From positions 1 through 5,217 of the forward strand of contig CAYZYG010000192.1 in assembly GCA_964481395.1 (NCBI GenBank): a stretch of DNA of 5,217 bases. The letters are read 5' to 3'. Positions 1 to 5,217 of the stretch are shown piece by piece. The notes beneath the pieces were generated by a model. It had not been told where the DNA came from. It saw only the letters and a list, made by a program, of their open reading frames with translations, and made no database searches. A program made the translations under genes and the position numbers. This DNA comes from JBFMFH01 sp964481395. GTDB taxonomy: Bacteria; Acidobacteriota; Vicinamibacteria; Vicinamibacterales; JAKQTR01. How positions within the stretch are numbered: the first letter of the stretch is position 1; each line of letters opens with the position of its first letter.

Positions 1-206
1 GCCGCGTCGCGGCCGCGCGCGGGCGCGGCTGCTCCGCGGACGACTGCGCCGGCTGACCCCCTCGTTCTCCGCGGTGTTTTGCAGACTGACGCCGTCGCCG
101 TGCTCACATGGTTTGCTGCGGGATGCCCCGGCCGCCCATAGTGGCGGCGGCGGCGGGGCAATCAACCTCCCCCCTCTCGGCGGGGTGTTCGGCACGCGGA
201 TTGTAG
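1..206. other. Upstream region with no supported gene
   Basis: No open frame here reads like a protein. Frame 3 from the left edge closes at a TGA (54-56) after 17 low-complexity codons, too little to call the end of an upstream gene. A GGC run ending in GGGG (143-158) and a C-rich tract (about 165-177) lie in the leader before the start at 207. No convincing promoter, operator or riboswitch is visible. Confidence 0.5.
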
Positions 207-305
207 ATGCCCCGTTTTGTGACGAGGTGTTCACGCGGGGCGGCGTGCGTCCTGGCGCTGGTCCTGGTGTGGCTGCTGGGCGCGGCGGCACGGCCGGCGT
301 CCGCC
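207..305 (+). other. Sec-type signal peptide (residues 1-33)
   Basis: The first 33 residues have the three expected parts. The n-region is basic (Arg3, Arg7, Arg10). The hydrophobic core runs over about residues 12-26 (AACVLALVLVWLLGA). The c-region ends Ala31-Ser32-Ala33, an AxA signal peptidase I site, just before Gln34. No lipobox cysteine follows the core and no twin-arginine motif is present, so general Sec export with release from the membrane is expected. This supports the ATG at 207 as the true start, since the GTG at codon 5 would remove part of the basic n-region. Confidence 0.85.
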
Positions 306-3300
306 CAGACGGTCAACCGCGACGACATCACGTACATCCTCCCCTACTGGTTCCCGTTCTCGGGCGCGTCCTCCAGCACGGTCGCGGCCGAACTCGCCGA
401 CATGCGGGCGCGCCTCGGTCCAGAGGGACCCTACGTCCGACTCGGATTCGCCGTCTACGTGTTCGTGTCGATGGATGACTGGAACGTCGACGTGGACGAC
501 CCGGCCGCTGTCCGGGCCTCGCTCAGCGGCACGATCCGGCAAATCGACAACCACATCGCCAAGGCCCGGGCGGCGAACGCGCCCATCGCCTTCTCGATCA
601 TCACGGCCATCCGCGAACGCTACGACCCGGTCCAGACAGCCTCGGAAGCCGAGGACGTGCGCAGCATGCAGTGGTTCGCCACGAACGAGGTCGCGCGCGG
701 CTGGTGGACGTTCTCGCGCTACGCCCGCAAACAGCAGCGCGTGCAGGAGGCCTACGTCCGCGAACTGGGCAAGGTGCTCGCCAATCGCATGCGCCTCTAC
801 CCGGACATCCTGGTCGCGTCCGCTGGCGACGGTGAGCAGGAGTTGCCGTTCGGAATCGGCGCGCGAGGAGATATCTACGCGGACTATTCGCCGTTCACGG
901 TCGCCGAGTTCCGCGACTGGATCCGCCTCGGCGGCCTCTACGCGCCGGGCCAGCCCTTCGACGGCCAGGGCTACACGGGTGGCGCGCGCTACCGCGGCGA
1001 CCTCTCGCCGGCCCACGACACGAACGGCGACGGCCACACGCTCAACGGCGATTTCGGCACGGCGTTCACGACCTGGGATCTCCTCCACTTCAACTGGAGC
1101 CTCGAGGACGCGTGGCAGACGGGCGACCCGGGCGCGATCCCGCTCGCGGCCTACTCGGCGCCAGGATTCCAGCGGCTGCCGGGCTCGATTCCTGGCGGAT
1201 TCGATCCGCCGCGCGTGCCCCAGTACGGCGCCGTCTCGCCCTGGTGGGGGCTGTGGGTGCTCTTCAAGCAGACGCTGGTCCAGCGGCACAACATCGAGTT
1301 CGCGAAGTGGATTACCACGTCCGCCGACCCGGACACGGGCGCGACGGTGCCCCCCGAGCGCTGGTACTCGTACCAGATCCCGGCGGACTATCTGTTCAAC
1401 GGCACGCCCGAGACGCCCAACGAACGCTGGTACAGCTCGATGAGTTCGTGGTGGACGGCGGACGTCTCTCCCTACGGCTCGATGGCGTTCACGGCGTTCA
1501 ACGTGGACTTCGGGACGTGGGAGGCGATCACGCTGCCGAACGTTGCGCCGCGGATCGCGGAGCGCGATCGCCGCTGGGGCATTATCGAGTGGAACCCAGG
1601 CGTCACCTATCCCACCAGCGGTCAGTCCCCGAAGACCGCGCTTTACGACGCGGAAATGGCGGTCATCGAACGGTACCGCCCGACACTGCTCCAGCCATGG
1701 GTGTGGGACGATCCGGACTTCTGGAATCCGTGCTGCGGTATCAAGGACACGGAGTTCGAGACGGCCCTCCGAGGGCTGATCGCGCGCATCCGAGACGGTC
1801 TGCCGCCGGACCCGCGCGTCAGTGTCGAGACGCCGGTGGCTGGCGCGAATCTCACGGCGCCGTTCGTCGTGAGCGGATGGGCGGCGGACCTGGGCAAGAT
1901 CCGCGGGCCGGGGCGCGGGCCGGGGATCGATCGCGTGGACGTGTACGCGGTGCCGGTCGCGGCGAATGGGCGGGCGGCTGAACCAGATTCCCTCGCGGCG
2001 GCAGATGGGCGGGCGGCGGATGCGATGCTGGTGGTGCGCGGCCCGGCGGTAGCAGACGGCACGGTGGCTGCGGGTCGAGGCGCGGCGGCAGACGGGGCGC
2101 GGATTCACCTCGGCACGGCCATCTATGGGGCCAACCGGCCTGACGTGGCGGCGGCGTTCGGATCGCAGTTCGGACCATCGGGTTTCTCGCTCACGATTCC
2201 GGCGCTGCCGACCGGGCACTACGAGCTTGTCGTCGCGGCGCACAGCACGGTCACGCTGACGACAAACGAAGTGAGTATCGGGACCGTCGTCGTCGGCTCA
2301 CCCACGCAGGCTGCGCCGGTTGTCACGCTGCATCCCGCGAGCCAGAGCGTGCAGGCGGGGGCGGTTGCGACGTTCACCGCGGCGGCGTCGGGTACGCCCG
2401 CGCCGACGGTGCGGTGGCAGGTCAGCACGGACGGCGGCGCGACGTGGGCCGACATCTCCGGCGCCACGGCGGTATCGTACGCGTTCACCACCGCGCAGGC
2501 GGACCACGGCACGCGCTTCCGTGCGGTGTTCACGAACACCGCGGGATCCGCGGCGACGAATCCGGCGCTGCTCACGGTCACGGCGGCCACCAGCGCACCC
2601 GTCGTCACCACGCATCCCGCGAGCCAGAGCGTGCAGGCGGGGGCGGTTGCGACGTTCACCGCAGCCGCGACGGGCACACCCGCACCGACGGTCCGCTGGC
2701 AGCGCAGCGCCGATGGCGGGGCAATCTGGACCGACATCCCGGGCGCGACCTCGGCGTCATACGCGTTCACCACCGCGCAGGCGGACCACGGNNNNNNNNN
2801 NNNNNNNNNNNNNNNNNNNNNNNNNNNNNNNNNNNNNNNNNNNNNNNNNNNNNNNNNNNNNNNNNNNNNNNNNNNNNNNNNNNNNNNNNNNAGGCGGACC
2901 ACGGCACGCGCTTCCGTGCGGTGTTCACGAACACCGCGGGATCCGCAGCCACGAATGCGGCCGTGCTGACGGTTACGACGGCCGCGCACGCGCCGGTCGT
3001 GACCGCGCATCCGGTCAGTCAGAGCGTGCAGGCGGGGGCGGTTGCGACGTTCACTGCGGCCGCGACGGGCACACCCGCTCCGACGGTCCGCTGGCAGCGC
3101 AGCGCCGATGGCGGGGCAACCTGGACCGACGTCCCGGGCGCGACCTCGGCGTCATACGCGTTCACCACCGCGCAGGCGGACCACGGCACGCGCTTCCGTG
3201 CGGTGTTCACGAACACCGCAGGGTCCGCGGCCACGAATGCGGCCCTGCTGACGGTTACGACGGCTGGACCGAGCGCACCCGTGGTCACTATTCATCCGGT

Positions 3301-5217
3301 CAGTCAGTCCGTCACGTCCGGCACGCGGGTCGAGTTGACGGCTGCCGCCACCGGCACACCCACGCCGACGGTCGAATGGCACGTGCGGCGGTCGATGGTC
3401 TGGTACGTGGTCGAGGGCGCCTCTTCTCCGACCTACGGATTCGTGGCGACGGCAGCGGACAACGGCCGGCAGTTCCGCGCCGTGTTCACCAATCCGTCCG
3501 GTGCCGCAGTGACCGCCACCGCGACGATCACCGTAACCGCGCCGCCCGCCGGCGCGCCGGTCGTTGTCACACACCCGTCGAGCCAGACCGTGCGGGCGGG
3601 CACGCAGGTCACGTTCAGCTCGACCGCGACCGGAACGCCGACTCCATCCGTGCGGTGGCAGTTGAGCGCTGACGGCGGCACGACGTGGATTGATGCGTCC
3701 GGCGCCACGGCGACGAGCTTCACGCTCACGGCCGCAGTTGTCCATGACGGCACGCTTGTGCGCGCAGTGTTCACCAACACGTCGGGGTCGACCAACTCGG
3801 ACGCAGCCGCGCTTCGCGTCTACGGACCCGTCGGCGCGCAGCCCGCGTCTCTCCAGTTCACTGGATCGAGGACCGCGGCCGACGGGGTGCTGCAGTTCTC
3901 GCCGGCGCAGGCGGTGACTGTGAGCTTCACCGGCGCGCCCAGCGCCTGGACCGCCGCCGCCGATCAGCCCTGGATCCAGATCACGGGCGGCTCCGGCTCG
4001 GCCGCCAGCGTCTTCACGGTCGGAATCGTGAATCCCGGCGGAGTCATCGGATCGAGCATGGCGCTCGACGGGTCCGTCACCATCACCGCACCGGACTCCG
4101 CCAATGGAACGGTCATCATCCCGGTCACGCTCACGATCGATCAGGGCGCCCCCCTGGCCGCGCCGCCCTTCGGCCTGGTAGACACACCGATCCAGGGCGC
4201 GTCGAATCTGGCCGGCAGCGTCGCGATCACGGGCTGGGCGCTCGACGATGCCAGCGTCGCGGGCGTCGCGATTTACCGCAACTGTCTCGGGTTCGAGCCA
4301 CCGTCGAATTGCCGGTTCGAGCCCAGCATCGGCACGAACGCGGTTTTCATCGGAGACGCGACCTTCGTCGCGGGCATGCGTCCGGATGTGGAGCGCCTGT
4401 ACCCGACGTACCCTCACGCCGATCGTGCCGGCTGGGGATATCTGATGCTGACGAACATGCTGCCCCACATTCCGCAGGGCCAGATGTTCGGCGGCGAGGG
4501 TACCTTCGTGCTGTACGCGGTGGCCACGGATGCCGACGGGCACCAGTCGGTGCTTGGGCGCGAACTGCTGACGCCGACATCCAGCAATTCCGTGCCCACC
4601 ACGGTCACTCTCGCGAACGACGGCATCGCGCGGCCGTTCGGGGCGATTGACCTGCCGACTCAGGGTGCGACGGTGAGCGGCCGCACCGCGACGTGGGGGT
4701 GGGCGCTGACGCCGGACACGAATACCACCGCCGGCGCCGACGACATCATGGTGCCGGTCGATGGGACGACACTTCAGGTTCTGGTGGACGGGGTGCCGTG
4801 GCCGGGACGCGTGCTGTACAACCTGTGCCGGGGGAATCCTGCCACTGGAGGGGTGCAAGGCGTCGTGCCGCCAACATCGTATTGCGACGACGACGTGGCG
4901 AACGTCTTCGGCAATTTGGTGCCTCAGCCGTCCTTCACTCCCCGCTCGAGCAATCCGACTCGGTACCGGAACCTCGACCTGGGTCGGGGATCGGTCGGGG
5001 CGCAGGTGCTGGATACGACGACGCTGGGGGACGGGCTGCACACGATCATGTGGGGGGTGCGGGACAGCCAGGGCCGCGTAGACGGGATCGGGAGCCGGTT
5101 ATTCTGGGTGCTCAATACAGGAGCTGACGCGCGACCGGGGACCGGGGACCGGGGACCTGGGACCAGTTCAGACAGCGTGTCACGCCGTGACATAACTGGT
5201 CCCCGGTCCCCGATCCC
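207..5217 (+). CDS. Large exported multidomain protein: glycosidase-like domain, Ig-like repeat array, BACON-like domain and Acidobacteria-type C-terminal modules (3' partial, interrupted by assembly gap)
   Basis: Seen: an ATG at 207 directly follows an in-frame TAG (204-206), so no start lies further upstream. The Shine-Dalgarno signal is weak (GCGGA at 196-200). Frame 207-2791 encodes 861 residues; after 100 N the same protein resumes with codons starting at 2894 and stays open to the end (774 more codons). Order: signal peptide 1-33, TIM-barrel-like domain about 36-530, 'GWA' module about 537-698, Ig-like repeats from 703, BACON-like domain, two 'GWAL' modules, repeat-encoded tail. Reading straight across the N in the first frame hits a TGA at 2967-2969; this is an artefact of the arbitrary gap length. 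Known: Ig-like, BACON and such modules are common in secreted carbohydrate-active proteins. Inferred: a secreted or surface glycan-acting protein. No stop codon, sorting signal or neighbouring gene is visible. I cannot name it; the coding call is firm, the function tentative. Confidence 0.9.
312..1799 (+). other. Glycosidase-like (probable TIM-barrel) domain, residues about 36-531
   Basis: After the signal peptide comes a Trp/Tyr-rich globular domain of about 500 residues. It alternates short hydrophobic strands (ITYILPYWFPF, VRLGFAVYVFV, IAFSIITAI, DILVASAG, WGIIEWNPG, LQPWVWDD) with amphipathic helices, as in a (beta/alpha)8 barrel. Acidic residues follow strands where clan A-type glycosidases place catalytic glutamates: Glu210 and Glu212 in GDGEQEL, and Glu461 in IIEWNPG. 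'YADYSPFTVAEFRDWIR' (224-240) resembles proteins I recall being annotated as beta-galactosidase-like. There is also an EF-hand-like loop at 271-282 and a vicinal Cys509-Cys510. The fold and catalytic assignment are inferences from pattern; family and substrate are unknown. It could be a non-catalytic barrel. Confidence 0.5.
1017..1052 (+). other. Candidate calcium-binding loop, residues 271-282
   Basis: The twelve residues DTNGDGHTLNGD match the EF-hand or dockerin-type loop pattern D-x-N-x-D-G-x-x-x-x-x-(D/E): Asp271, Asn273, Asp275, Gly276 and Asp282 are in register. The loop lies inside the glycosidase-like domain, between the 'YTGGARYRGDLSP' and 'FGTAFTTWDLLHFNWS' segments. A structural Ca2+ site in an exported enzyme is plausible. 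I see no second loop nearby, so this is not a dockerin. The role is inferred from the motif alone. Confidence 0.4.
1815..2300 (+). other. 'ETP...GWA...RPDV' beta module 1, with an Ala/Gly/Asp-rich insertion (residues about 537-698)
   Basis: It begins VSVETPVAGANLTAPFVVSGWAAD, continues to GIDRVDVYAVPV, and ends HLGTAIYGANRPDVAAAFGSQFGPSGFSLTI...GHYELVVAAHSTVT. The same signposts (DTP, GWALD, RPDV, then a Phe or Tyr) recur in the two C-terminal modules. Modules of this kind are familiar from large acidobacterial exported proteins and are probably beta-sandwich linker or binding domains. Between VDVYAVPV (about 583) and HLGTAIYG (635) lie about 50 low-complexity residues such as ANGRAAEP and AADGRAAD, where I would expect a short loop. 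Exact borders are approximate. Confidence 0.55.
1962..2102 (+). repeat. Low-complexity GCGG-rich in-frame insertion
   Basis: This stretch encodes an Ala/Gly/Asp/Arg-rich loop inside module 1. It holds short direct DNA repeats: the 13-mer ATGGGCGGGCGGC occurs at 1966-1978 and 2005-2017, and the 11-mer GCGGCGGCAGA at 1995-2005 and 2082-2092. Stepwise growth by replication slippage would explain it. The reading frame stays intact. Borders are judged by eye from the loss of the module's normal pattern. Confidence 0.5.
2313..2594 (+). repeat. Ig-like repeat 1 (282 bp, 94 residues)
   Basis: Residues 703-796, starting APVVTLHPASQSVQAG, with the central WQ (737-738), DGGATWADI and the closing ADHGTRFRAVFTNTAGSAATNPALLTV. 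Bacterial Ig-like domains of this type lack the disulfide cysteines, as here, and keep the core Trp. The unit serves as a stalk or spacer in exported proteins. Its DNA is very close to repeats 2 and 3; for example, the stretch from GAGCGTGCAGGCGGG to GCGACGTTCAC is identical in all three. Confidence 0.85.
2595..2989 (+). repeat. Ig-like repeat 2, broken by the assembly gap
   Basis: The left part (2595-2791) encodes APVVTTHPASQSVQAG to TTAQADH. After the N run, 2892-2989 encodes ADHGTRFRAVFTNTAGSAATNAAVLTVTTAAH. If the shared 13 bases at the two gap edges are merged, the unit is exactly 282 bp, the same as repeat 1. If the gap instead hides further units, these two parts belong to different repeats. 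Bases 2627-2791 differ from repeat 3 (3022-3186) at 5 of 165 positions by my count. Confidence 0.75.
2792..2891. other. Assembly gap of 100 N, probably of arbitrary length
   Basis: Exactly 100 N sit inside near-identical tandem repeats. The 13 bases AGGCGGACCACGG occur immediately left (2779-2791) and immediately right (2892-2904) of the gap. Coding frame requires a true gap length that leaves remainder 2 on division by 3. A negative gap of 13 (overlap) satisfies this, as does that overlap plus any number of whole 282- or 285-bp units. The printed length of 100 does not, so it is a placeholder. Confidence 0.9.
2990..3274 (+). repeat. Ig-like repeat 3 (285 bp, 95 residues)
   Basis: Encodes APVVTAHPVSQSVQAG, then PTVRWQRSADGGATWTDV, then ADHGTRFRAVFTNTAGSAATNAALLTVTTAGPS. 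It is one codon longer than repeats 1 and 2, the extra residue falling in the linker before repeat 4. Its core is nearly identical in DNA to repeat 2, which points to recent duplication or gene conversion. Confidence 0.85.
3275..3553 (+). repeat. Ig-like repeat 4 (279 bp, 93 residues), diverged
   Basis: Encodes APVVTIHPVSQSVTSGTRVE, the core Trp in TVEWHVRRSMVWYVV, and AADNGRQFRAVFTNPSGAAVTATATITVTAPPAG. Start, core Trp and QFRAVFTN anchor are kept, but the middle (VRRSMVWYVVEGASSPTYGF) differs clearly from the DGGATWTDI pattern of repeats 1-3. The DNA has diverged too, so this unit is older than the 1-3 expansion. Confidence 0.8.
3554..3820 (+). repeat. Ig-like repeat 5 (last unit, about 89 residues)
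   Basis: Encodes APVVVTHPSSQTVRAGTQVT, PSVRWQLSADGGTTWIDASG and VHDGTLVRAVFTNTSGSTNSDAAALRV. It keeps the DGG-T-W pattern of repeats 1-3 but is diverged in DNA. It closes the array; the following YGPVGAQP is a linker to the next domain. Confidence 0.8.
3836..4145 (+). other. BACON-like beta domain
   Basis: About 100 residues starting AQPASLQFTGSRTAADGVLQ. The hallmarks are SAWTAAADQPWIQITGGSGS, FTVGIVNPGG and a closing GTVIIPVTLTID. This order (W-x-A...QPWI.I..G.G, then a strand with Asn-Pro, then a V-V-L-V strand) fits the BACON-type fold found in many secreted bacterial proteins, where it is linked to glycan binding. The match is by eye, and binding is not shown by the sequence. It follows the Ig stalk after a short linker. 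Confidence 0.55.
4169..4630 (+). other. 'VDTP...GWALDD...RPDV' module 2
   Basis: Encodes FGLVDTPIQGASNLAGSVAI, TGWALDDASVAGVAIYRN, then a loop with two cysteines (CLGFEPPSNC), FIGDATFVAGMRPDVERLYP, AGWGYLMLTNMLP and GTFVLYAVATDADGH. I recognise this from memory as a recurrent C-terminal module of acidobacterial exported proteins. It is about 150 residues and all beta in appearance. The two loop cysteines could form a disulfide in the exported protein. Function unknown; an adhesion or glycan-binding role is a guess. Confidence 0.6.
4637..5119 (+). other. 'FGAIDLP...GWAL...GIGSR' module 3
   Basis: Encodes FGAIDLPTQGATVSG, WGWALTPDTNT, LQVLVDGVPW, VLYNLCRGNP, CDDDVANVFGNLVP, VLDTTTLGDGLHTIMWGVRD and GRVDGIGSRLFWVLN. 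It follows module 2 directly, a pairing I recall as usual for this family. The two cysteines (LCRG and SYCDDD) flank a variable loop. In relatives as I remember them, the ending 'GIGSR-F-VLN' is close to the C-terminus of the module. The residues beyond it are encoded by repeat DNA and look unrelated. Confidence 0.6.
5133..5167 (+). repeat. Tandem heptamer array (GACCGGG)n
   Basis: Five consecutive 7-base units: GACCGGG at 5133, 5140 and 5147, then GACCTGG at 5154 and GACCAGT at 5161. They lie just after the codons for the last recognisable domain residues (VLNTGADA) and encode a Pro/Gly/Arg-rich tail in the open frame. A unit of seven bases means that gain or loss of one copy shifts the frame. 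Confidence 0.85.
5145..5217. repeat. Long imperfect inverted repeat with a nested palindrome
   Basis: The left arm 5145-5168 pairs with the right arm 5194-5217 at 22 of 24 positions by my count. The 25-base spacer (5169-5193) itself holds a perfect 7-base palindrome, TGTCACG-C-CGTGACA, at 5178-5192. The structure may extend past the window, since it ends at the last base and the left heptamer array continues outward to 5133. It could be a REP-like interspersed element or act as a strong hairpin or terminator. There is no T-tract in view to support a classic intrinsic terminator. Confidence 0.75.

Noticed and set aside
1..56. End of an upstream gene closing at the TGA 54-56
   Set aside because: Only 17 low-complexity codons are visible, and other frames are equally open over this short stretch.
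113..142. Possible promoter TTGCTG, 18-base spacer, CATAGT
   Set aside because: Both boxes are poor matches and such combinations arise by chance. Nothing else supports a transcription start there.
231..2243. Long minus-strand open frame (670 codons) opposite the glycosidase-like domain
   Set aside because: Its translation is Arg/Val/Ala/Asp-rich with no domain pattern, as expected for the antisense of a GC-rich gene. The + strand frame has a signal peptide and coherent domains.
2892..2969. Apparent end of the first gene at a TGA (2967-2969) after the gap
   Set aside because: This frame is Arg-rich and meaningless after the N run. The Ig-like protein resumes in another frame, and the shift comes from the arbitrary 100-N length.
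2320..3672. Plus-strand open frame bridging the N gap in another frame
   Set aside because: It is an Arg/Pro-rich shadow, and its continuity depends on the placeholder gap length.
2313..3820. CRISPR array or other DNA-level repeat system
   Set aside because: The period is about 282 bp, coding, with protein-level conservation of Ig-like residues and no short repeat-spacer pattern.
3152..5041. Long minus-strand open frame (629 codons) opposite the Ig, BACON and C-terminal modules
   Set aside because: It is Arg-rich and low in complexity, and it lies entirely opposite recognisable domains on the + strand.
5145..5217. Intrinsic transcription terminator
   Set aside because: The hairpin is strong, but the right arm runs to the window edge with no T-tract visible and the coding frame is still open, so terminator function cannot be supported.

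Overview
The window is GC-rich bacterial DNA holding essentially one very large gene on the + strand. The gene starts at 207 and is still open at the last base. Its final modules are a type I remember mainly from large exported proteins of Acidobacteriota, especially Vicinamibacteria-like genomes. These modules carry signatures such as 'F(G)x(I/V)D(T/L)P...GWAL', 'RPDV' and 'DTTTLxDGLHTI...GIGSR'. That origin is an inference from memory, not from a search. A run of exactly 100 N (2792-2891) marks this as a scaffolded draft or metagenome assembly.

Layout: 1-206 is a short upstream region with no gene I can support. At 207 begins a secreted protein with, in order: a Sec signal peptide (residues 1-33); a roughly 500-residue domain that reads like a glycosidase-type TIM barrel; a 'GWA...RPDV' beta module carrying an Ala/Gly/Asp-rich insertion; an array of at least five Ig-like repeats of about 94 residues, with the N gap inside repeat 2; a BACON-like beta domain; and two more 'DxP...GWAL' modules. 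The end of the window (5133-5217) is a tandem GACCGGG heptamer array forming one arm of a long imperfect inverted repeat. The reading frame still passes through it.

The nominal frame changes across the gap (codons begin at positions divisible by 3 before it, and at positions leaving remainder 2 after it), but this is not a real frameshift. Both gap edges carry the same 13 bases. Merging them restores one frame and gives a repeat spacing of exactly 282 bp, the same as the preceding repeat. The true sequence is therefore either that merge or the merge plus whole extra Ig units. On the merged reading the visible protein is at least 1632 residues.

Working model (inference): an exported polysaccharide-acting or polysaccharide-binding protein, with a catalytic-like head, an Ig-like stalk, and C-terminal binding or anchoring modules. 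I found no tRNA, rRNA, CRISPR array, insertion sequence or second gene. Long open frames on the minus strand and in the other + frames are Arg/Pro-rich shadows of this GC-rich gene. I see no evidence for a new multi-gene system here. The points worth a second look are the architecture of the protein and the DNA repeats within it.
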